DNA from: Capsicum annuum
Lineage: Eukaryota > Streptophyta > Magnoliopsida > Solanales > Solanaceae
Assembly: GCF_002878395.1 (NCBI RefSeq)
Contig: NC_061120.1
Span: 110,999,568 to 111,063,567, forward strand
Direction: 5' to 3'
Length of the DNA: 64,000 bases
Shown: positions 47,904 to 59,560 of the stretch, in pieces
Numbering within the stretch: the first letter of the stretch is position 1
How the letters are laid out: each line of letters opens with the position of its first letter
Notes under the pieces: generated by a model
Told to the model about the DNA's origin: nothing
The model's input: the letters and a program-made list of their open reading frames with translations, nothing else
Databases searched by the model: none
Program-made: the position numbers and the translations under genes

Positions 47904-50126
47904 ATTGTACATTACTTTTCACCTGAACATGGAGAACCAGTACAGTTATCACAATCTAAAAAATAAATTCTGGTACATGTAATAATATTTAAATTTTCTT
48001 TTTTCTTTTTTTTAATTGGATCTATTTCAATTTTTAGTCTAGGATGATAAGTATGTTTGTTAGTATTTCTTTCAGCATAATTAGCTTAGCCAATATAATA
48101 CTAGTCAATGAAGAATGATTGTGACCCTTATCTGACAGCTTAGAGCTAGTAGAATTGGTCTATGCCACACAAAGAAAAGAATAGAGACATGTTTCATCCA
48201 TGCAAAAACTGGATTCTTGACCAGTTCCAACCATAACAACCCCCACCCCACCCTCACCCCCACCCAAACCATAAAATTAAAAAAGACATTTCCAAATTTA
48301 AATAAGCAGGTTTAGTCCTCTGACGCCTCGATTATTTGGACATTTAATTACAGCTAGAAATGAGCCTACATGATCCTAAAATGGTGTAGAAATCAATTGG
48401 AGTGAGATACATTGGGTTTGGGAAAGTTTTGAGTGAAGAAATTAATCATACATCATACGAGGGATCCCATATATTGGTCCAGCATCGCAGCGCCTAGAGC
48501 GAGGGGCTACTACCTCACTTCCATACTAGCCATTCACCATACGGGAATACCCCCCCAATGGATATGCACCATTTAGTATGGGCCATACAATGGGGCATAC
48601 ACCACACCCCAACCCTTCCTCCCCCATTTACCTAATTGGATTTCAAAATTTTAAGCTATTTTCAAAGGCATTTTGGTCCTTATGAATTAAAAACCATCAC
48701 CTTTTATTCTATTACATATTCTCTAAGTCTCATTCACCCTAGAACAATAACAGAATCCTCTTCTGTACCTATCTAAGTCAAAAATCATGTTAACTCTAAA
48801 GGAGTGCCCTAAGGTCAAGCTTAGCTCAACTTTTCTCCATTAAAAGGCATGTTAAATACTCCCTATTTCATTTATTTTATAAAATATGAATTAAAATTAT
48901 TATATATGTATTATTGTGTTGATGATTCGAAGTTAGGGGTAAGGGTTCCATTTATGAAATTTACGTGAATTATCTTCTTTACTTTGAGGGTAGGTTTAAA
49001 TATGTTTTGGGGATTTAAAATTGAAATGATTATTTGAAAATATTGAACCCTTATGTTTTAGAACTGAATATCAAAAGTATGAACATATTTGACTCATTAA
49101 CCCTAAAGGTATCAAAATATTCCATATATAGTATATTCAATGATCAAAACTATACTATATTATTTCAAAATATAGTATACCCACGTAATTTCTTTTCCAT
49201 TTAATTTTTAGGGTTAGTGTCCAAAAAGTAGAAAAATGGGGTCCACACGTAGGCCATGGGGCCTTTTCATCATTTATAAAACTTTAATATTTAATAAATT
49301 ATACCTAACACCCTCCACTTCTTCCAATGTTAAATAAAACCCCTTCGCTCCCTCCTCTTCAACTTCTTAACTCCCGCTACTCCCAAGAATTTTCTCCCAA
49401 ATGCCATTTTTTATTTTCCTTTTTCTCCAGTAGCAAAGGGCTCATTTTTGCATTGTAAGGTAAGTTAAAATCAAGTTCAAATTATTTATAGATCGATTTT
49501 ATCAGTTTTTGTTGTTAACTATTTCATAGTGATGTAATATAGGAGTAATTTTTTTAATATGGTTGATTAAATAGTTAAAATATAAGAATTTTCTAGGTAA
49601 TTAGTTTAATTCCATAACAATGGTTGAGTTTTGATTTGGCAGTTTTGATAAAACATTTTGTCGATAATGGTGTTGAATTTTGAAATTTTTGTTAAGAAAT
49701 GCTGCTTTAGTTCTAGTTTTTTAGCACTGTAGTGTTGAATGGTGGGATAATTGTTAATTTATGAGTTGTTTTGGCTATTTGAATTGAGTAGTGACCTGTT
49801 TTTATCTGTAGACTCTTGGTCTATGAATTAATAATGCGCTAGAATGAAATAAATTTTTAGGTGTATGAAATTATTTTAAAATATAATTGATTAAATAGGG
49901 AAACTGAAAAATTAATAGCTACTTAGTTTGATTTGTAGAAATAGTTCAGTTTTGATACCATATGTTTGATTAAAAATTTTTGTTTATCACGTTGTTGGAT
50001 TTTGGTTCAGTTGTGTTATTTTGTGTAGTTAACTATTTAATGGTGGGGTAATTCTTAGTTATTTTGTATTTTTAATTTAAGCATTGAATTGTATCTGTTA
50101 GTATACTTGTGGTCTATGTATTGACA
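47904..50126. other. Non-coding region, probable old LTR fragment, then leader of the DUF1985 pseudogene
   Basis: 48400-49000 has phrasing like gypsy LTRs (GGATCCCATATATTGG, repeated CATACGGG/CCATAC motifs at 48470-48600, AAAGGCATGTTAAATACTCC), but no partner copy. 49320-49460 is C/T-rich, like a plant 5' leader, and is followed by GTAAGT-like sequence at 49458 and a T-rich 0.6 kb stretch that could be an intron. Nothing here is coding with confidence. Confidence 0.35.
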
Positions 50127-52530
50127 ATGGCAGAATTATTTTTTGGTGTAGATTCTATTAAAAAATTGGTAAAGTTAGAGTTGGTGTTGAATGCAGAGTT
50201 ATTACCACGTCAAGTTTTGCTTTTAGCAGTAGAAAAAGAAGAAATGAGGCAGTTAAAAATTCCTCTAAAAGGAAGAAAACTAATATGGAATAGTCAAAAT
50301 CAAATTCGGAGACCATAAAGGAGATAAACAGATATGTCGATTAGTCTAGTGATGATGTTGCTGAGTGTAGTGGTAGTGATGATAGTGAAGGGAGAGAGAG
50401 TAGTGAAAAAATAGTGTTGATGGAGATAATGATCCCTTGTCCGTTCTATTTTGTTCAAGGTACATTTCCATAGAGCGGTATGACCTTTGAACTATAATGG
50501 ACGAGGTTTGATCTTTCCCGGCAAAGATATTGGTTGATCAAGAATGGCTACATACCAAGAATTTAAACAAATTCTTGTTGACCAATATTTGAAGAAAATA
50601 TTAGATTTTAGCAGTCCTATTTTGGTCACTTGAGAAACCTGCTGCAACATCTTAAATTGAATAGGCAGATAGTCCATTATTTGTTGTTGCGATGTGTTAA
50701 GAATGATAAGATGCGTCATGAAATATGGTTTTGTCTGAACAATAAGCCTGTTTATTTTGGCTTAAAGGATTTTTCTTTGATCACAACTTTGAACTTCTCA
50801 TCAAACCCAGTAAATCAAAATTGAAGAAGGTGTTAGGAAAGGGAGAGCATTTTTACTTTAAGGTGACAAAAAACATAAACACTATGGCAAACAACTTGTT
50901 ATAGTTTATTAGAGGGAATAAGATGAAAAAGGAGTATAAGTTTAAGTGTTGTTTACTGTTGTTCTTTCACACCATGTTGCTTGCAAAAGATTCAACGAAG
51001 ATTGTTGACACAAAATTGATTTGGGTGGTGGATTCTTTGAGTTTCTTTGAGAGTTATCTGTGGGTAAAATAGACATTTCAATTGACCATGGATTATCTAA
51101 AGTAGAAAAGTGACCTAAATAAGCAAAAAGACGTATTTGATGAGAAGCAGAAGGCATCCTATGCTCTATTCGTATTTCTTTGGGCATTTATGGTATTATC
51201 ATAGATTCTTGTTTTATTTATATTCTGTCATAGACTCTATGGCATTTTTTCACTACTGTATTGATTATAGATTTGGATCTACAAGGCATTTCTTTATCTT
51301 GGTAAATTTATTGGAAAATTAATGGATGAGCCCTTTTCCATTCCCCTCATTACAAAAAGTGAAAAGATAATCAAGGAAACCCATTCAAGTATAAAGAAAA
51401 AGTTACCGACGTATGAACTTATTTTTATTATACAATGATACTTCTATTGTATTGAATGTTATGTGATTGTTAATTAATTTTTTGTAGAACGTGCACCCGT
51501 ACATCATCCATACTGTTCATAGGATGAAAATGGATTACATGGTTAGGTTTAAGCTATTTATGAATGAAGTAAAGAATAACTTCCTCGATGTCTTGAAGAA
51601 AAATTTACAAGGGGTGACTGTCCTTACTTCAAATAAGGATAGTAATGATGACAGGAATTTAGGTGGTAACCCTATTTGAGTACGCATTGGTGATGATGCT
51701 TCTCTGAGTACCTCAAAAGCTATAGTGGGCACCTCTGTCGATAGGGATTTTTATAGGAGTGTTTCTATGCTCGAGAAAGCTGTGTTGGATATTGCTGCAT
51801 ATATCAAAGAAAAATGATTGAAGAAAGAGGAAACGGATGAGCAACAACATGACCGAGATAACTTCATTTAATAATTGATGTAGTTAATGAATTGTAACTG
51901 CAAATATTAATAACACTTTATAATATGATACAGTGTATGTGGACCTTCGTGAAATGAAGAGGAATTAATAGGAAGAAAAAAGGAGTAAAATGGATGAGTT
52001 GGCCACTATTGTGGAAGAAGAGGCAAAATAAGAAGAAAAGAAGAATGAAGAGGAAAAAGATAATAGCAAAGAAGAAACTTAAAAAGAAGCAACTACAGAT
52101 AAAGAAAAGGAAGCTGAGAATGAAGAAGAAGCTAAAAAAGAAATAGGAGCAAATAAAGAAGAAAAAGGTGATAAAGAAGAAGAAGATAAAAAAATAGCAG
52201 CAGCTAATGAACAAGAAGTTGAGAAAGAAGTAGCAGGTGAAGACTAATAAGAAGCTGAGGAAGAAAAGGAAATCGATAAATAAGCATAAATAGATGTTAA
52301 AAAAGGAGAAGAAGAAGGTGAGACAGAAGAAGCTGACAAAAATATTGAAGAATTAGATAAAACAGCTGATGATGGAAAGGAATAAGTAGCAGACAAAGAA
52401 GAAAGAGAAGAAAAAAAGATGAAGAAAAAGAAGGAAAAGAAGATGCAAGCAAAAAAAATATGGTCATGGATATTGTTGATTTCATCTACGATAACATTTG
52501 TGGTGATGAGAAAAAATACATTTGAATGTT
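50127..52530 (+). pseudogene. DUF1985 / Ulp1-type protease family pseudogene
   Basis: Relic of the plant DUF1985-Ulp1 (C48 cysteine protease-like) family, often carried by Mutator-like elements. After a start region (MAELFFGVDSIKKLVKLELV) and an acidic Ser/Asp patch (50340-50430), DUF1985 is readable from about 50625 in two or three frames: LNRQIVHYLLLRCVKNDKM, IWFCLNNKPVYFGLKDFSLI, KVTKNINTMANNLL, LLLFFHTMLLAKDSTKIVDT, LIWVVDSLSFFESYLWVK, KASYALFVFLWAF (to about 51195). A GT...AG intron fits 51410-51487. Then VHPYIIHTVHRMKMDYMVRF, a linker, and a long Glu/Lys-rich tract (51960-52450), ending DIVDFIYDNICGDEKKY. No His/Asp/Cys protease core is found, so the catalytic end is missing. Many stops. 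Confidence 0.7.
51960..52450 (+). repeat. Glu/Lys-rich low-complexity tract
   Basis: Purine-rich GAAGAAG/AAAGAAG sequence coding for EEKKNEEEKD, KEKEAENEEEAKKE and similar in the DUF1985 pseudogene. The minus strand gives a Phe-rich open frame that is only its shadow. Confidence 0.85.
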
Positions 52531-52834
52531 AATATTGTTAATGTTTAAGATTTTTTTTAATTTGAGAAACAAGGGAGTTGAATGATCGTCAGAATGATAT
52601 GACAAACATTTTTTTATTTTATGAAAGTTGTTAGGATTCTACATTGAATTTGTTTTTATCAAACTGTATTGTTGCATGGAATTCGAATAGGCATTGTGTT
52701 GTCATAACCGACAAAGAATATGGTTTCCATCATAGAATGCATATTTAATCTTTTGTATACTTCTAGCATAGTCTATCATTACCATGTTACTCGATTTTAA
52801 GTTGATATATAGTTTGATAAACTTTGATTCTATC
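52531..52834. other. Non-coding spacer between the DUF1985 and GRF pseudogenes
   Basis: AT-rich. The two pseudogenes converge here; nothing recognisable. Confidence 0.4.
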
Positions 52835-53433
52835 AAAAACAGTATTAATATTATAGAAAAATGGAAGTATTTTTATTTATCCAATCTCACTACACCCATG
52901 TTATACCTTTTCAAACAACAAATACTAGCATTATACCACATAACATCATTTTTAGGCCATTATCCTTTTCTTCGGTCAAAATCAATTTTTGTTTTAGTTG
53001 ATCCCTCTATATTTGGGTTTCCTGTTGCAATACTTTCAAGTGATCCCTATGCTCTTCGGCTTCTTTGAAAAAAGCCATGAGGAAATATCTATTTTCTTCG
53101 TATTCTCAAAGCCTTTGTATTAGATTAAATTTTTTCACGCCATAAAAATTTGATATCTCGGGTCCCAGACTCAACGTTGATGGACTTCTTGGAGGTGATA
53201 ACTCATCAAGCCATTTAAAAAAACAAGCATGCGCCATTATCCTAGAAAAAATAATTACATAATGATTTACTTAATTATAAAAAAAAGTCATACACGACTC
53301 ACCTTCATAATTGTACAGTTATAAATTTGCGACCTGGATTTGAGTCCGTACGTGGCGTCCTCAAGACAGCTATATTTCTACAATGACAAATTATAGTCTT
53401 TTTAGAATTGGATATTTGAGATGCTTGAGACAT
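52835..53433 (-). pseudogene. GRF zinc-finger / coiled-coil / TM gene, copy 2
   Basis: Starts at the ATG at 53433 (minus): MSQASQISN, then the first half of a GRF zinc finger, IICHCRNIAVLRTP and TDSNPGRKF. A GT...AG intron of 61 bp fits 53302-53242. Exon 2 reads NGACLFF then, one frameshift on, KWLDELSPPRSPSTLSLGPE; a charged helix follows (EYEENRYFLMAFFKEAEEHR, DHLKVLQQETQI, RDQLKQKLILTEEKDN) and the hydrophobic tail LKMMLCGIMLVFVV before a stop. GRF fingers bind single-stranded nucleic acid in other proteins; the role of this short plant form is unknown. It aligns throughout with 12645-13169 plus 22914-22983, including the intron position. Two stops and one frameshift. Confidence 0.75.
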
Positions 53434-53539
53434 TGTAGAATTTCAAAATGAAAACAAAGTGGATGAAATAAAATAATGAGGGATGGAGGACTTTATATAT
53501 GAAGTAAAAAGAAGTGTTAACATTGAAGGAGTACAAAAT
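53434..53539. promoter_or_regulatory. Short upstream region of GRF copy 2
   Basis: About 100 bases between the GRF start codon and the foldback. No promoter motif I would defend. Confidence 0.2.
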
Positions 53540-54620
53540 TAGCTATTTATTACCGTTGGAACAGTAATTGTGTTTTTTGAACTGTTGATGACACTTAATA
53601 GACTATCATCGATCATGACCTATATCAATCATCAACGAGATATAAAATTATAACATAGACATTCGTAATCGATGTACCCTCAATAACATGTTTAAAAAGA
53701 AAACAATTAAGTAAAATTATACTTGTGCTTTGAGGGTACATCGATTCATTTGGTCTATCGTAGACTTATACTATAGTTCGTGCATTGATTGTTCCTTGGA
53801 TCATTGTTAGATCTCATAGATCTATGTATATGGCTATAGATCCTTATTAGAATGTTTTTTAAAAATAAATAAATAAATAAAAAATAAATGTAGTATGAAA
53901 TTCTATACATATGAAGGAGTTTAAACAAGTCACATAATCATATTAGAGCTTATATATATTAGGGGAGGTGATTTAAGTAGTATGTGGATGGGTAGTGGAT
54001 GAACAAATAATATATTAAGAGTAATTTTTGTCAAAGCACAAATATGTTTTGAGGATGTTGATTGTATTTGATTACTACCCATCCACCTAGTCCTTCTACA
54101 CCCCCCCAAAATCAAAAGAGTTTGTGGATGGGTAGTGATTGAACTTTCAACATCCTCAAAACATAATTGTGCTTTGATAAACATTACTTTGAGGATGTTG
54201 ATTGTCCAACTACTACCCATCCATATAATCCTTCAACCACCACCTCCAATTTGAGTAAGCTCTAACAAGATCATATGACTTGTTTAAACTCCTTCATTTA
54301 TCTAAAAACCCATAATTTATTTATTTTTATTTAATTATTTATTTTTAAACATCCAAGTGAGGGTCTATAACCATGTACATAGATCTACATGATCTACTAT
54401 TGATCTTGAGATCAATCCATACATTACCTACAGTGTAAGTCTACAGTAGACCACAGAATTAATAAACCCTTAAAGCACGAGTATATTTTTTTACATGGGA
54501 TTGACATGGGTCAAGATTGATGATAGTATATTAAGTGTCACCAAAACTTCAAGATTATTTGTTTAACCAATGATTTAATAGTTCAAGTGTCACCACATAC
54601 TCAAAGCACAACAGTTCAAC
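53540..54620. repeat. Large imperfect foldback (inverted repeat)
   Basis: Two arms pair around a centre near 54105. Inner arms: GAAGGAGTTTAAACAAGTCA (53914) with TGACTTGTTTAAACTCCTTC (54276-54295). Middle: an AAATAAATAAAT tract and ATAGATCTATGTATATGGCTA (about 53817) against TAACCATGTACATAGATCTA (about 54370). Outer: GACTATCATCGATCATGACC (about 53603) against GGTCAAGATTGATGATAGTA (about 54510). The innermost part repeats GTGGATGGGTAGTG and its complement CACTACCCATCCAC several times. No coding capacity. Possibly a foldback element or the long terminal inverted repeats of a deleted MULE. Confidence 0.8.
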
Positions 54621-55925
54621 GGTGAGTATTTGCCCCTTTGATCACCGCCTCCAAATCATGTAATTACTTAACTTGTTTAAACTATTTTTAATTTAATTAT
54701 TTTCTTTTGAACTACAAGATAATGATGGTCCATTGATTCATATGCCTTACAATCAACCTATATGTTTGGTCGAGGAGTGACAGTGTCTAAGATAGATAAT
54801 AGTGCATAAAATATTAGCTCATGTAGCGTAGGCCAATTTTCGTGTCTACGATAGACTCTATATGTGATCTGGATTTATTATCAAATATTTTTTACTCTTT
54901 ATAAGTTTAATCTAGGGAATCTACAATTGTATTCAATGAACAAACAATAAAAATTTAAAAAGTTGGTTGTGCAAAATCCCAGCATTTATACAAAATAATA
55001 ACTAACACAAAGCAACAATCACAAAAAGAGGGAAAACATAATTGACACACTGAAATACTTATATTCATTTTATTCATTGTAGTTTATACATTTCTCATTA
55101 TCAAAAACAACAAAAAAGGCAAAAAACAAGAAGCTTTCTTCTAACAAGAATCCTAACTAATAAATCTTATTTTTCAATGAACAAATACAAAAACTTAAAC
55201 ATAAACTAAAAAAAAAACTTAAACTAAATTAGGGGGATGGTGGGGGGGGGGTAATGTCGTCATTGCTTTCTATTCCAAGCCTTTGCAGAATTGCCCTTAA
55301 GAAATGAGCAATTCGATGGAGTTCACGCTCTAAGTAAATGTACTCTTCACCTAGCCCATGGAAGAGGCGGTCAAAGTTATTCCTAAGGAGAAAGAGATCG
55401 TAGTGCCATAGGGGAACTCTTCAGATTGGATGTAGGGGTATCCTTCTCAGAGACATGACTTTTTTTTTTGGTTAAGAAGAAGAGGTTTTTAACTTTTGGT
55501 TAAGGTAGAAGTGAACGGTTACATATAAATTATCATTGTACTTATAGACTCATAGAAGGTGGCATTTCATACTCCCCATCAATGATCACTCAATGCATGT
55601 GGGAATAGAAAATTTTTAGCTTGCATATACCAATGGTTTTTGATATGAATAGACATGTTTGGAGCTTTTAATTAATTGAGAATGGTAAATGATGGTTCAA
55701 TGCATCAATTGGAGTGATATGGCAGTAAAAGACCTACCTAACATGTTTGATAAGTAATCATATATCCATTAACAATTATTTAATAGATTGAGTAAAAGAT
55801 ATATCATAGATTGATGTGTTCTACCGTAGATAAAACGTATAGTCAATTACAACAAAACATTAAATTCTATAGAAATATGGGGGTCCCCCAAAACAGTGAC
55901 TTTACAAATGAAAGAAAAAGCCTAT
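54621..55925. other. Mostly non-coding, with one unrecognised exon-like frame
   Basis: 54780-54860 repeats part of the foldback theme (CTAAGATAGATAATAGTGCA) in direct orientation. 55219-55250 is a G-rich tract. 55250-55460 (minus) may be an exon, listed separately. The remainder shows nothing recognisable. Confidence 0.35.
55250..55460 (-). pseudogene. Unrecognised helix-rich frame
   Basis: One minus-strand frame without internal stops for about 60 codons reads LWHYDLFLLRNNFDRLFHGL, then GEEYIYLERELHRIAHFLRA and ILQRLGIESNDDIT before a stop. Composition (regular Leu/Arg/Glu spacing) suggests an amphipathic helix or coiled coil and differs from the AT-rich flanks. I do not recognise the family. 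It lies just downstream of the MULE transposase C-terminus on the same strand and might be a carried gene fragment. Confidence 0.3.
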
Positions 55926-56802
55926 CTAACATTTGTTGTCCATGCTACATGTGGTTCTTTTGTGCCTGGATTTCTTGCATATTGAACACTTATTCCTTCT
56001 TTTGGGCTTAAATGTTTTGTCGATTCCATTAACGCGTTTGACTTTCTTTATTCTGAGTTTGGGATTGTAGGGAGTGGAACAATATTCATGGCTTGCAATT
56101 CTCGTGGGACACTCCATTTGGACTCCAGAGGGACAACGTTAATAACTTTAGAGTATACAAGGAGGTAAGTTTTAATTTTATAAATAGGTGAAAAGTACTT
56201 GTAAATGAAATTACCATAAACTTCGTCATCACCATACTTTGATCACAAAGCGGCCATCGCATGTTTGCGTGGCAGTTTTACCAAGTCATATTTCCTAAAA
56301 TAACAACTCCTCTCTAAGAGATTGACCTTGACAAAACACTATTGCTAAACACAGTGAATTGATCAAGATCCGTATTTTCATTAGTTACATACAAGGAATC
56401 ACTCACACTTTTATCATCCCTTAGGATCTTTTCCGCACAAGGCATAGATTTGTTGTTGGAACTACCGAAAAATGCATATCACTCCCCAAACTTTTCATAT
56501 AATTTTTTAGCAATCAAATTGAATATGTACGACACAGGGTACTCCCGTTCATCCGTCAACACCGAGTTGAGCGACTTGGCAATGTTTATTGTCATTACAT
56601 AGTACCTATTGCCCAAGAAGTGTGCTCTACTCCACTTCTCAAAACCAAGCATATTTTCAAGGATATGAGCTGCCTTGGGGAATTTATCGTTGAATTACGT
56701 AAATACCCACTAAACTCATTAAAAGAATAATACTTTGCTACAGCATAGAATAGATAAAGATGCTCTCCACAATGTTGATTTACACGAAGATTTTTAACGA
56801 GA
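55926..56802 (-). pseudogene. MULE transposase gene, C-terminal part
   Basis: Continuation of the transposase that starts in 63051-64000; the intervening DNA is an inserted retrotransposon. From 56802: LVKNLRVNQHCGEHLYLFY, FEKWSRAHFLGNRYYVMTIN, IAKSLNSVLTDEREYPVSYI, FNLIAKKLYEKFGE, AEKILRDDKSVSDSLYV. Then comes a decayed SWIM-type zinc finger near 56270 (CHANMRW), and finally a basic linker with a C-x2-C-x4-H-x4-C knuckle (CSICKKSRHKRTTC, about 55940). This is the usual end of plant MURA-like transposases. Several stops and frame changes. Confidence 0.85.
56798..56802. repeat. Target-site duplication CGAGA, left copy
   Basis: Pairs with TGAGG at 63051-63055 (3 of 5 identical; the two mismatches are transitions). 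Both fit a CGAGG target that has decayed differently on each side. Confidence 0.6.
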
Positions 56803-57728
56803 TGTTAGTCTCCTTAGGTAGTGTTTTAATAATGACAAACTAATGAATGAATCTTTCTAGGAAAAGGATGCAATATACTGGAAGATTGCCGATGATAAAA
56901 GAATAAAAGAAGCGAGATATTGAAGACCTTCTAGGAAAGGAAGGACTTCCAATCATAAGAAGATCATGACACTAAAACAAGCATGGCAAGCAAATTAATG
57001 GAAGGAGAATCGCCATCCCATAATCACAAAAATTAAATCAATCAGGATCTAAACAAAAAAAGAAAGGACACAACTGTCATATAGACATCAAGACAAAATA
57101 GAAGGATAGATCACGGACATATCTGATATGGACATGATCCAAAGTCGTATATGAACATATCTAATATGGACATATCAAATGTCTACTTTCCTCAATCAAG
57201 GAATCAATTTAAATCATTAATTAAGAAGAAATTTATTGGATTTCCTTATGACAAGTAGCAGTTAAAAACTATAAAAGAAGAAGACCAAAGACAGACAATT
57301 TTCACGCAACTTCAAGAAGAAAATTCAAAATGTCTCATTCTTAGTCTTACAAAGCTCTGTAACTCTAGTTTACAATTGTTATATAAAGAGTAGGATCAGT
57401 TCAACTTTGTAACATCAACTGAAGTTATGTCATAAGATCTGAAGAGCAAAATAACTCTTCAGAACTTGTTTTCTATCATGGTACTCGAATCAAACTTTCA
57501 ACGATCTAAGAAAAGTTTGAAGCCCAAGGGGACTGGACGTAGGTACTACATTGGTGCGCCTAACTAGGATAAATATTGGTGTTGTTACTTTACTTCTTGT
57601 TACTTTCTTGCTTAACTATTTTGAATTTAATCTATTTGTGAAGTGTTTTGATCTACAAGTGAGTCGAATTTGAAGGGTTACATAAAAGAAAAATTTCAAT
57701 TCACCCCTCCCCCCACTCTTGAATTTCA
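56803..57728 (+). repeat. 5' LTR of the pol-less element
   Basis: TGTTAGTCTCC...GAATTTCA, 926 bp. Aligns with 62124-63050 at roughly nine bases in ten by eye. Confidence 0.95.
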
Positions 57729-57730
57729 GT

Positions 57731-57745
57731 TGTTATCAGAGCAGG
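57731..57745 (+). other. Primer-binding site, tRNA-Met type
   Basis: TGTTATCAGAGCAGG two bases after the 5' LTR. Confidence 0.8.
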
Positions 57746-57788
57746 TCTCACAGATAACATTGCCAAACTACAGGTGAGTAAATATCAA

Positions 57789-59560
57789 ATGGCCAATTAT
57801 TAGATTCCCAATACTCTTCTTCAAGATGGTCAATCCTCCACAAGACCACCATACTTTAATGGACAATATTACTCTTACTGGAAGAATAGATTCAGGATCT
57901 TTATCCAATCAAACAACTTCCAAGCCTGGGTTGTTGTCAAAAAGGGTCCAAATCTGATTCCAGGACTTAAGGAAAAGTCAAAGTACAAAGATGAAGAATC
58001 TAGAAGTTATGATATAGAAGACCTTGAATAAGAGGTAATTTAAACTAACGCATGTGCTATAAGTTTGCTTTTGTGTACAGTTAGCGGAGAAGAATATGAC
58101 AAGATCTCAACGTGTGAAACAACAAAAAAATGTAGGATAAACTGGAGGTAACCTATAAAGGAACCACTAGAGTTAAGAAGTCAAAAATTATTGCTCTTGT
58201 CCATGAATACAAGTTATTCAAAATAGAGGAAAATGAGGATATTGAAACAATGTTTGCAGATTCAGCAAAACCGTGTGCGAAAAAAAATCACTGGGGATGA
58301 TTTATTCTCACAGCCTGTAAGTCTAGAAGTTTGTCCGATGTCTCCCAAAAACTTAGGAAACCAAGGCTGCCATTCTGGAAGATAGATATCTTCACAACAT
58401 GACATATGATGAAATATGAGGTAACCTTATTATGTATGAAAAAATTATATCAACAGGTTTCACAAGGATGAAAAGTAGAAACCAGTAGCCTTCAATGCTA
58501 CTCCAACAGAAATGAAAGACATTCTGGAAGATGCTAATCACAAAGGAATGGACCTTATAAATTATGGAGTAAGGCAGATCATGAGACAAATACAACAAAG
58601 ATTCCATGGAGACAAAAATAATGATTCCATCAGAAATTATAAATGCTGCTACTACTGTGGAAAGTCTGGCCATTTTGAATAGAATTGTCTAAAATTAAAA
58701 ATAAAAATATCCAAGAAGAATCAAAATTTTAGAGCCTAGAGCAATGAAGATGAAACAAAGAAGAAATAGAACCATAAATATGTGCTTCATGGAAACAAGT
58801 GAATCTAGCGAGGTAAGACAACACAATTGTCATAATTGTAACACTCTTGAATCAAACTTAGACATGATTACTGACGAGTTTCAAAAGGTTATAGATGAAT
58901 ATAAAAACTCTATCAAGAGAAGAAAAGTTGTGAAGCTCGATTTAAATAAAGACTCGAAGAGGAACGACAAAATTGGCAAATAGAAATTTAAACATGTCAA
59001 ATTGAAATTGACCAGCTTCATGAAAAGTTTGAAAATTTAAAAATAAAATTAAAAAATTTTAAGGCATCTCCAAGCCACAGTTTAATAAGGTCAAAATCCT
59101 TTAGAAACTATTCGAGTTCCTCATCAGGGTTTTTTAAATTAGCTAAGAACTTTTTCTCCTATCGAGGGCCTGTTTGTTTCATCTATGGACAGAGAGAGCA
59201 CAAATCCTACCATTGCAGGCTTAAGCCTAAAAGTGCATGGGTTTGGAAACCCAAAGAAAGTACATGTAACTCGCAAGGACCCAAGACAGCTTAGGTACTT
59301 AAGGAGAATTAATCTTCTTATTTTGCAAGAACATATCCACAAAGTCTATGAAAGGGAGGGATTAATAGTGAATGTTCAAAAAATAGAGCTGGAAATAAAA
59401 TGGTCTCATCTATTTGTAGAGAATGTAAATGAAAAACTATCAGATTTAGTGACAATGACGGAGGCAAAGTCACCGGAGTCGACTATGCCTGCCTTAAGAG
59501 TCGACTATTCAAATAGAAATAAAGGCAGAGGCCACTGATATCAATAAAATCCCTGATGAG
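57789..59560 (+). pseudogene. SIRE/copia-like gag, broken
   Basis: ATG at 57789 starts MANY, then a stop, IPNTLLQDGQSSTRPPYFNG and YYSYWKNRFRIFIQSNNFQA, the conserved start of copia gag, where a target-binding Tyr/Trp pattern follows 'PPxFNG'. A UBN2-like middle is readable near 58200 (LVHEYKLFKIEENEDIETMF). Two zinc knuckles follow: CYYCGKSGHFE-stop-NC (58645-58690) and, after a Lys/Glu coiled-coil-like region (58840-59050), CFIYGQREHKSYHC (59175-59216), where the second Cys is Tyr. Ends about 59560 with stops. SIRE-type gags are long and have this coiled-coil plus late knuckle layout. Confidence 0.8.

Noticed and set aside
51918..52485. Phe/Leu-rich minus-strand open frames resembling membrane proteins
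   Set aside because: Antisense of the Glu/Lys-rich tract of the DUF1985 pseudogene.
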